64,000 nucleotides of DNA from Paenibacillus herberti (GCF_002233675.1 NZ_NMUQ01000001.1:343398-407397), one strand, 5' to 3'; positions 43,915 through 51,945 are shown, counted from the first letter of the stretch. Program-made: numbers and translations. Notes: generated from the letters alone by a model not told the origin.

Positions 43915-44826
43915 ATGGACACCAAGCTTGAAGGCATCCCGGGGTTGCTGGTGGATAGCTCGACGACGCTGTACGGCGTTATCGGCGATCCGATTCGGCA
44001 ATCCAAATCACCGGTCATGATGAATCGTGCGTTCCGAGAAACAGGTGTAAATGGCGTTTATGCGGCCTTTCATGTTACGCCGGATCGACTGGGCGATTTT
44101 TGGCTCGGTGTTCGGGCGATGGGCGTCCGTGGGGTCAATGTGACTATTCCGCACAAGCTCGATGTGATGAAACATCTGGACTATGTGGATGAGGGTGCGC
44201 GCCTGATCGGAGCGGTTAATACGGTCGTCAACAACGGCGGCATGCTGACCGGCTATAATACAGACGGCCTCGGTTATGTGCGCTCTTTAAAAGAAGAAGC
44301 TATACCAGAGCTGAAAGGCAAGCGGATCGCGGTCATTGGCGCCGGCGGTGCAGCACGTGGCATCCTGTATGCGCTGCTTGGCGAGGAGCCTGAGCTTGTC
44401 ACAGTGCTCAATCGTACAGAGGAGAGAGCACGCGAGCTGGCAATCGTCTTCGCGAACCGTGGCAACATCGAGGCGTTGCCGACGGCGGGGTTGGCTGCTG
44501 ATGAGGCGATTCGCAATGCGGATCTCGTCGTCAACACCACCTCCATCGGCATGTATCCTTATGTGGATGACCTGCCGGTGGATGTTTCACTGCTGCGACC
44601 GGATGCGGTCGCCAGCGATTTGATTTATAATCCGCTAGAGACGGCTTGGCTGGCTCGCGCCAGGGAGCGCGGCTGTCGGACGCATGGCGGGCTTGGCATG
44701 TTTATTTATCAAGGCGCATACGCCTTCGAATATTGGACGGGCCTTGCGGCGCCAGCAAAAGCAATGAGGGAGACTGTACTTCAAGCGTTGTTGGCACCGC
44801 GGCCTGCCGAGGGTGCTAATCCCTAG
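43915..44826 (+). CDS. aroE: Shikimate dehydrogenase
   Basis: A 303-residue NADP enzyme reducing 3-dehydroshikimate. GVIGDPIRQSKSPVMMNRAF is the substrate site, VNVTIPHKLDVM carries the catalytic Lys, and GAVNTVVNNGGMLTGYNTDGLG the catalytic Asp region. IAVIGAGGAARGILYAL is the cofactor loop, and NRTEERA gives NADP preference. Length is slightly above the usual 275-290 because of a short N-terminal extension. It sits between yqeH and yhbY as in Bacillus. Confidence 0.95.
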   Translation: MDTKLEGIPGLLVDSSTTLYGVIGDPIRQSKSPVMMNRAFRETGVNGVYAAFHVTPDRLGDFWLGVRAMGVRGVNVTIPHKLDVMKHLDYVDEGARLIGAVNTVVNNGGMLTGYNTDGLGYVRSLKEEAIPELKGKRIAVIGAGGAARGILYALLGEEPELVTVLNRTEERARELAIVFANRGNIEALPTAGLAADEAIRNADLVVNTTSIGMYPYVDDLPVDVSLLRPDAVASDLIYNPLETAWLARARERGCRTHGGLGMFIYQGAYAFEYWTGLAAPAKAMRETVLQALLAPRPAEGANP

Positions 44827-44887
44827 GCTGCGTTCGCTGCTTTCACACAATTGCAAAGCGGCTATACAAGAGAGGAATTGTGATTTC

Positions 44888-45193
44888 ATGACACTGACAG
44901 GTAAACAAAAACGCCATCTTCGCGCGTTGGCCCATCATCTAACCCCGATTTTCCAAATCGGCAAGGGCGGCATGAACGAGAATTTGGTGAAACATATTGA
45001 AGACGCGATTGAGAAGCGCGAGCTGCTCAAGGTGAATCTGCTTAATAACTGCGACGAGGATCCTCGCGAGGTAGGCGCGCAGCTGGCAGAGGGCTCCGGC
45101 TCTCATCTGGTGCAAGTCATCGGCAAGACGATCGTGCTGTACAAAGAGTCCACGGACTACAAAACGATTGTACTGCCTCGTAATCGGCCTTGA
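44888..45193 (+). CDS. yhbY: YhbY-family RNA-binding protein
   Basis: A 101-residue CRM-domain protein (YqeI in Bacillus). LTGKQKRHLRALAHHLTPIF, QIGKGGMNENLVKHIEDAI and QVIGKTIVLYKES are the full CRM fold, with the GxxG loop GKGG that contacts RNA. It associates with pre-50S particles in related bacteria. ATG 44888 is preceded by GAGGAATTG; the frame is open further upstream but without a start of better quality. Confidence 0.93.
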   Translation: MTLTGKQKRHLRALAHHLTPIFQIGKGGMNENLVKHIEDAIEKRELLKVNLLNNCDEDPREVGAQLAEGSGSHLVQVIGKTIVLYKESTDYKTIVLPRNRP

Positions 45194-45237
45194 GGCCACA
45201 CGGCATGCAGCATCAGGACGTTTAAGGAGGGGACAAG

Positions 45238-45852
45238 ATGCGTAAAATTGGCTTGATGGGCGGAACGTTCGACCCGATCCATATCGGGCATCTTGTCGCC
45301 GCTGAGCGTTCCATGGAAGCCTGCGGCCTGGAGGAAGTCTGGTTCATCCCTAATGCGGGACCGCCGCTTAAGGATCGGGCTCCAGGCGCTGCACCCGAGG
45401 AGAGACAACGCATGGTGGAGCTTGCTGTGCAGGAGCATCCAGCATTTCGCGTGTTGGACCTGGAGCTGAGGCGCGGCGGGGTCAGCTATACGTATGATAC
45501 GATAGAGGATCTGCAACGTCTGAATTCAGAGACGGAGTTTCACTGGATTATCGGTACGGATCGCATCCTGGATCTGCCCCGTTGGCATCGTATCGACGAG
45601 CTTGCCGCCCGCATCCGCTTTATCGGCGTCGACCGTCCAGATGAGGTCGGACGGCCTTCCGACCCTGGAGAGATGCCAGCTTTGCCGGAACGGCTGCAAG
45701 AGCGAGTCATCCGTGTTCCGATTCCGCAGCTCGCCATCTCCTCGACGACAATTCGCACGCGGATCGGCGCCGGTTTGTCGGTTCGTTATCTCGTTCCGGA
45801 TGCCGCTCACCGTTATTTGATCGAGAAGGAGCTGTATCGTCTTGATGGATAA
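45238..45852 (+). CDS. nadD: Nicotinate-nucleotide adenylyltransferase
   Basis: A 204-residue enzyme that joins ATP and nicotinate mononucleotide in NAD synthesis. GLMGGTFDPIHIGHLVAAE is the nucleotidyltransferase loop with HxGH, VWFIPNAGPPLK the substrate loop, and ISSTTIRTRI the ISxxxxR motif. GAGACA(A)-type linker residues are normal. AAGGAGG precedes ATG. It overlaps yqeK by 8 nt. Confidence 0.95.
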   Translation: MRKIGLMGGTFDPIHIGHLVAAERSMEACGLEEVWFIPNAGPPLKDRAPGAAPEERQRMVELAVQEHPAFRVLDLELRRGGVSYTYDTIEDLQRLNSETEFHWIIGTDRILDLPRWHRIDELAARIRFIGVDRPDEVGRPSDPGEMPALPERLQERVIRVPIPQLAISSTTIRTRIGAGLSVRYLVPDAAHRYLIEKELYRLDG

Positions 45853-46438
45853 GCAGCAGCTGATGGCATCGATTCGCTCTGGCATGCCGGAGCGCAGATG
45901 GCAGCATGTGCAAGGCGTCATTGACACCTCCATCGTGCTGGCTGAGCGCTTCGGCGCCGACCCAGTCAAGGCCGAGCTTGCCGCTATCCTGCATGATTTG
46001 GCGAAGTTCTGGCCGGTCGAGCGGATGCAGGAGTACGTCCGCGAGGAAGGTGTTGATCTCGCCGTGCTGGATTATGACAAAGAGCTCTGGCATGCTCCAG
46101 CGGGAGCATGGGCGGCAGTCAAGGACTATGGCATCGATGATCCCGAGGTGCTTGACGCGGTCCGCTACCATACTTCCGGACGAGCAGGAATGACCCTGCT
46201 CGAGCGGGTTGTCTGCCTGGCGGACTACATGGAGCCAGGGCGGGAATTTCCCGGTGTCGACCGGATTCGAGAGCTGGCGGACAGTGATCTGGACGCCGCG
46301 TTGGTCGCTGGGTTCGACTCGACGATTCGCTTTTTGCTAGAAAAGGGCAAGCGCATCTATCCGCTGACGGTCGCTGCCCGCAATGATCTTATTCGTACCA
46401 CAACCAATATAATTTTCACAGCCCAAGGAGGCAACTGA
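45845..46438 (+). CDS. yqeK: YqeK HD-domain hydrolase, diadenosine tetraphosphatase family
   Basis: A 197-residue HD-superfamily protein. HVQGVIDTSI gives the first metal His, AAILHDLAKFW the HD pair, and RYHTSGRAGMT plus VCLADYMEP the later ligands. Proteins of this family split Ap4A symmetrically into two ADP. TTG 45842 and ATG 45845 are both possible; ATG is chosen. The gene starts inside nadD. Confidence 0.92.
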   Translation: MDKQQLMASIRSGMPERRWQHVQGVIDTSIVLAERFGADPVKAELAAILHDLAKFWPVERMQEYVREEGVDLAVLDYDKELWHAPAGAWAAVKDYGIDDPEVLDAVRYHTSGRAGMTLLERVVCLADYMEPGREFPGVDRIRELADSDLDAALVAGFDSTIRFLLEKGKRIYPLTVAARNDLIRTTTNIIFTAQGGN

Positions 46439-46786
46439 ATGGCTCTTAATTCCGAACAACTGCTGCAAGCCGCTGTAGATGCGGCTGAAGATAAAAAAGC
46501 GAGCAACATTGTTGCATTGAATCTTAAGGAAATTTCGCTTGTCGCGGACTACTTTGTCATCTGCCACGGTAATTCCGACACGCAGGTAAACGCAATCGCC
46601 ACTGAAATCCGCAAACGCGCTCTGGCTGGTGGAGTTAACGTCCGTGGCTTGGAAGGCATGGATACGGCTCGCTGGGTACTGATCGATCTTGGCGACGTTG
46701 TTGTGCATGTATTCCACCGCGATGAGCGGGATTACTACAGTCTGGAAAGGCTCTGGTCTGACGCCAAAGTCGTGGAATTCGCATGA
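46439..46786 (+). CDS. rsfS: Ribosome silencing factor RsfS
   Basis: A 115-residue protein that binds uL14 and keeps the subunits apart when nutrients fail. DKKASNIVALNLKEISLVAD, YFVICHGNSDTQVNAIA, RGLEGMDTARWVLIDLGDVV and HVFHRDERDYYSLERLW are the family blocks. AAGGAGG precedes ATG, which directly follows the yqeK stop. The stop overlaps cvfB. Confidence 0.95.
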   Translation: MALNSEQLLQAAVDAAEDKKASNIVALNLKEISLVADYFVICHGNSDTQVNAIATEIRKRALAGGVNVRGLEGMDTARWVLIDLGDVVVHVFHRDERDYYSLERLWSDAKVVEFA

Positions 46787-47790
46787 CGACTTATGCTGGT
46801 TCAATTTTGAAGCTGAGGGTGGCACGCGAAGTGTCGCCCTTCGGCTATTTTTTGTCTCTGGGAGACGAGGATGACAACGAAGTGCTTCTGCACTACTCAG
46901 AGACGGCCGGAACCAAGGTGAAGGAAGGGCAGGAGCTGGAAGTGTTCCTGTTCCACGATACCGATGACCGTTTGTCTGCCACGTTGAAAAAACCGCTCAT
47001 CCACCTCGGTGAACTGAAGAGGCTGGTCGTCGCGGATATTCATCCCCGGCTAGGCTGCTTCCTGGAAATCGGCCTTGGCCGCCAACTGCTGCTGCCGCTA
47101 TCGGAGCTGCCTGAGTTCGTTGATCTTCGGCCGCTTCCGGGAGATGAGGTGTACGTCACCTTATCTCATGACAAGAGCGGGCGTCTGCTGGCTAAGCTGG
47201 CGCGCGAGGATGATCTTTCCCAGCATGTGTTCCCGGTACCGTCTACCTGGCGCAATGAATGGAAGGAAGGCTGGGTCAGCCGTACATTGCAAATGGGCTC
47301 TTTTGTGGTGCTTGACGGTGGTGTAATCGGGTTTGGAGCCTACGGAATGATTCCGGCTTCGGAGCGTCCGGAACTGCTTCGGCTTGGCCAACGTGTCAGC
47401 GCGCGTGTGACCTATGTCCGCGAGGATGGCCGTGCGAATCTGTCGATGGGCCAGCTCAAGCAGGTTGGACGTGTTGAGGATGGGGACCGCATCCTGGCGT
47501 TCATCAAGGAACGTCCAGGCCAAGCGATGCCATATTCCGATGAGACTCCGCCGGAGATCATCAAGAATAAATTCGGCATCAGCAAAGGCGCATTCAAACG
47601 CGCCGTAGGCAAGCTGATGCGCGAAGGCCTCGTGAAGCAAGAAGGCAACTGGACAAAACTTATCCAGGAGCCGGGGGCGGAAGAGCAGGAACAGAAGGTA
47701 CAGCAGACACAGCAGACACAGCAGACACAGCAGACACAGCAGACACAGAAAGATGGCTCCGCCGAAGACTCTAATACGTCTGCCGAGTAG
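46783..47790 (+). CDS. cvfB: CvfB-family S1-like RNA-binding protein
   Basis: A 335-residue protein (YitL type). Three S1-like OB domains occupy about 1-215 (REVSPFGYFLSLGDEDDNEV, GCFLEIGLGRQLLLPLSELP, GGVIGFGAYGMIPASERPE). A winged helix lies at about 225-285 (ISKGAFKRAVGKLMREGLV). CvfB affects virulence and RNA metabolism in staphylococci. The last 40 residues are a low-complexity tail of Gln-Gln-Thr repeats from a 9-bp DNA repeat (47701-47748), probably variable in length. It overlaps rsfS by 4 nt. Confidence 0.88.
   Translation: MTTYAGSILKLRVAREVSPFGYFLSLGDEDDNEVLLHYSETAGTKVKEGQELEVFLFHDTDDRLSATLKKPLIHLGELKRLVVADIHPRLGCFLEIGLGRQLLLPLSELPEFVDLRPLPGDEVYVTLSHDKSGRLLAKLAREDDLSQHVFPVPSTWRNEWKEGWVSRTLQMGSFVVLDGGVIGFGAYGMIPASERPELLRLGQRVSARVTYVREDGRANLSMGQLKQVGRVEDGDRILAFIKERPGQAMPYSDETPPEIIKNKFGISKGAFKRAVGKLMREGLVKQEGNWTKLIQEPGAEEQEQKVQQTQQTQQTQQTQQTQKDGSAEDSNTSAE
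47701..47748 (+). repeat. 9-bp tandem repeat in cvfB
   Basis: CAGCAGACA is repeated five times and encodes QQT units near the C-terminus. Slippage would change the number of triplets without shifting the frame. Confidence 0.85.
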
Positions 47791-47831
47791 TATTGGCTAC
47801 TTGATGTAGGGCTTGGGGCTGCTAATTACGC

Positions 47832-48349
47832 CGACCAAGATTTGGTCTAGCGCTCACAAGAAGAGGCGACCAAGTAACATTTGTTACTTGATTTGGCCTG
47901 GGGCTCACAAGAAGAGGCGACCAAGTAGCAATTGTTACTTGATTTGGCCTGGGGCTCACAAGAAGAGGCGACCAAGTAGCAATTGTTACTTGATTTGGTC
48001 TAGGGCTCACAAGAAGAGGCGATCAAGTAACAATTGTTACTTGATTTGGTCTAGGGCTCACAAGCTGAGGCAACCAAGTAACAATTGTTACTTGATTTGG
48101 TCTAGGGCTCACAGGATGAGGCGATCAAGTAACAATTGTTACTTGATTTGGTCTAGAGCTCACAAGATGAGGCGATCAAGTAACAATTGTTACTTGATTT
48201 GGTCTAGGGCTCACAAGCTGAGGCAACCAAGTAACAATTGTTACTTGACTTGGTCTAGGGCTCACAAGCTGAGGCAACCAAGTAACAATTGTTACTTGAT
48301 TTGGTCTGGGGCTCACTGGATGAGGGGAGCAAGTAACATTTGTTACTTG
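47832..48349. repeat. 51-bp palindrome-bounded tandem repeat array 2
   Basis: GTTACTTG occurs at 47883, 47934, 47985, 48036, 48087, 48138, 48189, 48240, 48291 and 48342, exactly 51 bp apart, giving nine full units with a degenerate leading unit from 47832. Each is GTTACTTG, a 31-bp core (ATTTGGTCTAGGGCTCACAA plus about 11 bp) and CAAGTAAC. At most joins CAAGTAACAATTGTTACTTG is a perfect 20-bp palindrome. The core differs from array 1, but period and end motif are the same. A frame stays open through it without a credible start. It lies just after cvfB. Confidence 0.93.
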
Positions 48350-48448
48350 TTCGGCCCTTGTTCCTCCAGCGGCCCGGCCGCGCGGCTAGAGTAATAATCG
48401 TTTGTTATTAAATCGCTTTAACAGTCAGTTTTACTCTCCATTACAATT

Positions 48449-48532
48449 GCTCATGAACTAAAGCTCATGAACTAAAGCTCATGAACTAAAGCTCATGAAC
48501 TAAAGCTCATGCATTAAAGCTCATGTTTTAAA
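48449..48532. repeat. 14-bp tandem repeat upstream of the methyltransferase gene
   Basis: GCTCATGAACTAAA recurs at 48449, 48463, 48477 and 48491, with degenerate copies at 48505 and 48519, 14 bp apart. Each contains TCATGA, so the array is a row of short palindromes 50-130 bp before the start codon. Confidence 0.85.
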
Positions 48533-48574
48533 ATTCCGCTCGTTGTTTGAATGGGAGCTAGGAGGGGATGCCTC

Positions 48575-49348
48575 ATGCGGGCTTACCGCCAATTCGCCGG
48601 TGTTTACGACCGGCTCATGGAAGAGATGCCGTATCCGGACTGGATTCGGTTCATGCGGGAATGCTGGGAGCGCTACGGGGTACCGGAGACGGTTGCCGAT
48701 CTCGGCTGCGGAACCGGCAGCTTAGCTATTCCTTTGGCAAAATCGGGGTTCAAGGTATTCGGCATCGACCTGTCGGCTGACATGTTATCAATCGCCCGCA
48801 GCAAATGGGACGAAACACCGCAGCAGGCGATCCGTCCTCGCGCCGGCTCAGTCCGCTGGCTGCAGCAGGATATGCGTGACTGGGAACTGCCGGAGCCTGT
48901 GGATGCGGCGATCAGCTTTTGTGATTGCCTGAACTACTTGACCGAGGAAGAGGATGTGGAGGCTGCTTTCCGGGCCGCATATCAGGGACTGAAGCCAGGC
49001 GGCGTGTTTCTGTTCGACGTGCATGCACCGCTAACTTTGCGGCGTTATGCCGAGCAACAGCCGTTCACACTCGACGAGCGGGATGTTGGTTACATTTGGA
49101 CCTCTGACCTCGACGCCGAACGTCTGGAGATCCGCCATCATCTAACGATTTTTGCCAGGGATGAATCCGACCGCGAGGGGCGCTTCATTCGTTTTGAAGA
49201 GATCCATCAGCAGCGTGCTTATGAACCGGACTGGCTTGTGACGGCACTTCGTTCGGCAGGCTTTAGCCGGGTGGATCGGTACGCAGACTTCAGTATGCAG
49301 GAACCGTCGGCGGAATCGGAAAGGCTGTTTTTTGCGGCGATCAAATAA
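48575..49348 (+). CDS. Class I SAM-dependent methyltransferase, YqeM-like
   Basis: A 257-residue methyltransferase. RAYRQFAGVYDRLMEEMPYP is the usual N-terminus of YqeM. VADLGCGTGSLAIPLAKSG is motif I for S-adenosylmethionine, GIDLSADMLSIAR motif II, and ISFCDCLNYLTEEEDV motif IV. The C-terminal half is a beta domain. The position after rsfS and before the com genes matches yqeM of Bacillus, though cvfB and a repeat array lie between here. ATG 48575 follows GGAGGGG by 7 nt. Its substrate is unknown. Confidence 0.85.
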   Translation: MRAYRQFAGVYDRLMEEMPYPDWIRFMRECWERYGVPETVADLGCGTGSLAIPLAKSGFKVFGIDLSADMLSIARSKWDETPQQAIRPRAGSVRWLQQDMRDWELPEPVDAAISFCDCLNYLTEEEDVEAAFRAAYQGLKPGGVFLFDVHAPLTLRRYAEQQPFTLDERDVGYIWTSDLDAERLEIRHHLTIFARDESDREGRFIRFEEIHQQRAYEPDWLVTALRSAGFSRVDRYADFSMQEPSAESERLFFAAIK

Positions 49349-49356
49349 ATGCTAGC

Positions 49357-49404
49357 GGCCGTCTCAAAAGTTATCGCAAGATGACTTAGGGACGGTCTTT
49401 TTTT
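49357..49404 (+). terminator. Terminator of the methyltransferase gene, GATGACTT hairpin family
   Basis: GGCCGTCTCAAAAGTTATC pairs with GATGACTTAGGGACGGTC around GCAA and is followed by seven T residues. It shares its core with the hairpins at 11886, 26800 and 33806. Confidence 0.8.
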
Positions 49405-49635
49405 ATCCTGCTTCTTGTACTAATGGAGTTTCCAAACTGCAGGCGGACTGGGTGCTGCAGACGCGGGATGGCATTCGCGATCAGGTGGGAGTGTTCCTCA
49501 GCCGGAGCCGTAATGTGCCGTCCGAGCTTTGAGTAAATAACCAAGTGAATTCCGTGGCGCAAATCTTGATAGGGCAGGAATGGTGGGTGGCACTTCCATT
49601 TACCAAGGAAAGGTTTTTTTGTTTTACAAATGAAG
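49405..49635. other. Non-coding interval with possible gene debris
   Basis: Around 49441-49532 a frame reads LQADWVLQTRDGIRDQVGVF and ends LSRSRNVPSEL before a stop, with protein-like composition but no start or ribosome site. It may be the tail of a lost gene. Nothing else is seen. Confidence 0.25.
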
Positions 49636-49682
49636 AAGGGGCATCCCTAGGTCGTTATGACTTAAGGGACTGCCCCTTTTTA
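49636..49682. terminator. Terminator of the HxlR-type regulator gene
   Basis: AAGGGGCATCCCTAGGTC and GACTTAAGGGACTGCCCCTT pair around GTTAT, with T/A tails on both sides. Confidence 0.8.
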
Positions 49683-49707
49683 TGTTTGGAGCAGGCGTTG
49701 ATGCGTC

Positions 49708-50094
49708 TTAAGCTTGCGTTTTCGCCAGCGATTGCGAACGGTGCTCCATCACCGTATCCGCATGTTTGAGTGCCCAGTCCATCATGGAGCGAACAATCGG
49801 CGCAAGCTCCCAGCCGAACTCAGTCAGCGAGTATTCGACTTTGGGAGGAACCTGATTATAGATACGCCGAGCGACAAGGCCGTCGCGCTCCAGCTCTCTC
49901 AGCTGCAGCGTCAACATGCGCTGCGTGACCTTGGGCATGAGCCGACGAAGCTCATTGAAACGTTTGGGGCCGTCCAGCAGCTGATGAATGACGATGCATT
50001 TCCATTTGCCGCCAATGACGTCCATTGTCAATTCCACCGGGCATGTAAACCCGTGTTTGTCCAATTCAGGGTAGGAGCAAAGCTCTTTATCCAT
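49708..50094 (-). CDS. HxlR/DUF24-family redox-type transcription regulator
   Basis: A 128-residue winged-helix regulator. CPVELTMDVIGGKWKCIVIHQL opens the DNA-binding part (in pieces), RFNELRRLMPKVTQRMLTLQLREL is the recognition helix region, and YSLTEFG the wing. Cys5 and Cys15 (CSYPELDKHGFTCP) precede it; DUF24 regulators such as HypR, YodB and CatR sense disulfide stress or quinones through N-terminal cysteines. It is divergent from a nitroreductase gene, as hypR is from hypO. ATG 50094 follows GGAGGTAACG; the frame runs slightly further up. Confidence 0.88.
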   Translation of the reverse strand: MDKELCSYPELDKHGFTCPVELTMDVIGGKWKCIVIHQLLDGPKRFNELRRLMPKVTQRMLTLQLRELERDGLVARRIYNQVPPKVEYSLTEFGWELAPIVRSMMDWALKHADTVMEHRSQSLAKTQA

Positions 50095-50143
50095 CGTTAC
50101 CTCCAAGAGTATCAAAAGTGATTCTATACAACAAAAATGTGCC

Positions 50144-50162
50144 TACTATTAAAAATATAGTA
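50144..50162. promoter_or_regulatory. Operator candidate between regulator and nitroreductase
   Basis: TACTATTAAAAATATAGTA is an inverted repeat (TACTAT-7-ATAGTA) in the 130-bp divergent intergenic region. TACT-rich repeats are typical of YodB-like operators. Confidence 0.6.
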
Positions 50163-50226
50163 AAACGATTAAGATGTGAAGTATAAATTATTCCCCGAAC
50201 AAATCGGGAAGAGGAGAGAACGATTG

Positions 50227-50934
50227 ATGACAAATCATGGTATAGCGAAAATAGCGTTGAGCGAGCAGGAAAAAAATACACGCAAGGAGCAGATTTTGGA
50301 GGCTTTTCACTTTCGGCACGCCACAAAAGAATTTGATGCAGACCGTAAAATACCAGCGGAGGATTTCGAGTTTATTTTGGAGACGGGCAGACTTTCCCCC
50401 AGCTCCTTCGGTTATGAGCCTTGGAAATTCGTCGTACTGCAAAATCCGTCAATCCGCGAGGAACTGAAAGCCGTAACCTGGGGTGCGCAAGGCACACTGC
50501 CAACGGCAAGCCATTTTGTGCTTATTCTGGCAAGAAGCTCTGAGCAGGTGCGTCACGGCTCCGCTTATCTGGACTATATGAACCGAGAGGTGCTGAAGCT
50601 TCCTGCGGAAGTGGAAGAAGGACGCAAAGCGATGTTTCGCGACTTCCAGGTAAGGGACTTCGGGCTTATGGAGCATCCGCGCCAGTTGGAAGATTGGGCC
50701 AGCAAACAGACCTTTATCGCGCTTGGCAATATGTTGACGGCAGCAGCTGGAATCGGTATTGATTCTTGTCCGATTGAAGGGTTTCATAAGGAGAAAGCGG
50801 AAGCGGTTCTCCGCAAACATAATATTATGGGCGAAGAGTTCGGTTTATCTGTAATGGCCGCTTTCGGTTACCGCGTCAATGAGCCTCGTACGAAAACGAG
50901 AAGATGCGTGGATGAAGTTGTGAAGTGGGTGTAA
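50227..50934 (+). CDS. NAD(P)H-dependent nitroreductase family protein
   Basis: A 235-residue FMN enzyme. FHFRHATKEFDADRKIPAED and LETGRLSPSSFGYEPWKFVV are the flavin-binding N-terminus. FIALGNMLTAAAGIGIDSCP with EGFHKEKAEAVL forms the middle, and FGYRVNEPRTKTRR ends the fold. It resembles HypO/YfkO-type nitroreductases that remove electrophiles under disulfide or hypochlorite stress. GAGGAG precedes TTG 50224/ATG 50227. Its partner regulator is encoded divergently. Confidence 0.88.
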   Translation: MTNHGIAKIALSEQEKNTRKEQILEAFHFRHATKEFDADRKIPAEDFEFILETGRLSPSSFGYEPWKFVVLQNPSIREELKAVTWGAQGTLPTASHFVLILARSSEQVRHGSAYLDYMNREVLKLPAEVEEGRKAMFRDFQVRDFGLMEHPRQLEDWASKQTFIALGNMLTAAAGIGIDSCPIEGFHKEKAEAVLRKHNIMGEEFGLSVMAAFGYRVNEPRTKTRRCVDEVVKWV

Positions 50935-50960
50935 GGCGATATACAAATCGATATACAAAT

Positions 50961-51001
50961 AAAACAAGCCGGCCTCTGTAAAAAGAGAAACGGCTTGTTT
51001 T
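50961..51001. terminator. Bidirectional terminator
   Basis: AAAACAAGCCG and CGGCTTGTTTT form a perfect 11-bp stem between the convergent nitroreductase and SDR genes. Confidence 0.85.
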
Positions 51002-51018
51002 ACTTTATTTTAAGAATG

Positions 51019-51735
51019 TTAAGGATTAGTTGTCCAGATGCCTGCGGTTTTGATGAACACGCGATCTGGCAGCTTCAGTGTAGCAATAATAAGCTCAGCA
51101 ACGTCCTCTGCTTGCATCATGGAGTCGTTGCCTTCCGTGACGAGGCCACTAGCGAGGGACAGCGGTGTATAAACGGTGCTCGGAGTCAGGGCGGTTACGC
51201 GGATATTCGATTTGCGCACTTCTTGCATAAGTGCTTCCGTGAAGCCCATAACGGCGAACTTGGAGGCGTTGTAAGCCGAGCCGGTCGCGAAGCCTCGCTC
51301 ACCTGCGGTTGATGCAATGTTGATAATCGTTCCACTTGAGCGCTCCAGCATGAAAGGAAGCACAGCATGGGTAACATAGTAGGTTCCAAAAAGGTTAACG
51401 CGAACTATCCGTTCCCATTCGGCGGGATCCATCTCTGCCACAGTACCGAATGAAGCGACCCCAGCGTTGTTGATCAACACGTCGACGCTGCCAAGTTCCT
51501 TTGTGAGGCCTTTGGCGGCATCTGCCGCTTCAGCCGCATTCGAGATGTCAGCTACTGCATAATGAACGCTGATGCCGTATTGCGAGGTCAATTCCTTGGC
51601 GAGCGATGCCAACTCCGATTCCGTACGCGAAATCAGACCGACATTGGCTCCTTCTTTAGCGAGCGCAATTGCGACGGCTCGTCCGATTCCTTTACCAGCA
51701 CCGGTAATAAGAGCATTTTTATTTTTCAATTCCAT
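51019..51735 (-). CDS. SDR-family oxidoreductase, FabG-like
   Basis: A 238-residue classical short-chain dehydrogenase. TGAGKGIGRAVA is the cofactor loop, LISRTE suggests NADP, NNAGVASFG follows, and NIASTAGERGFATGSAYNASK provides Ser, Tyr and Lys. It resembles 3-oxoacyl-ACP reductases, but there are no fatty-acid genes nearby and the true substrate is open. AGGAGAG precedes ATG. Confidence 0.85.
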   Translation of the reverse strand: MELKNKNALITGAGKGIGRAVAIALAKEGANVGLISRTESELASLAKELTSQYGISVHYAVADISNAAEAADAAKGLTKELGSVDVLINNAGVASFGTVAEMDPAEWERIVRVNLFGTYYVTHAVLPFMLERSSGTIINIASTAGERGFATGSAYNASKFAVMGFTEALMQEVRKSNIRVTALTPSTVYTPLSLASGLVTEGNDSMMQAEDVAELIIATLKLPDRVFIKTAGIWTTNP

Positions 51736-51894
51736 CTGATTCTCTCCTGTCTATGTAGGCTAGGACTATACCAATATCATTATATAGGAATGCTGGGAGA
51801 AGGAACAAATAAGCTAATTAATGAGTCGTGAAAAGTAGGGGAAAAACGGGGAATCTCATGCGGATGGGTATGGGGCTTCAGTACAAAAACATAA

Positions 51895-51945
51895 ATGAAA
51901 GCGCTTAAAAATACTCTTGTATTTCCAATTATGAAACGGTATAAT
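51895..51945 (+). promoter_or_regulatory. cre-like operator and promoter of the second LacI gene
   Basis: ATGAAAGCGCTTAAA (51895-51909) matches the cre consensus WTGNAAGCGNWWNCA at 14 of 15 positions. TTGTAT (51917-51922) and TATAAT (51940-51945) are 17 nt apart just downstream. It may bind CcpA or the regulator itself. The rest of 51736-52061 shows nothing. Confidence 0.6.

Noticed and set aside
33518..48349. CRISPR array
   Set aside because: The spacing looks similar (20-bp palindrome, 31-bp between), but the cores are almost the same in each array and no cas gene is present.
47813..48394. 193-residue open frame through repeat array 2
   Set aside because: It is open only because the unit is 51 bp and free of stops in that frame. 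There is no good ribosome site, and other frames and array 1 behave the same way.
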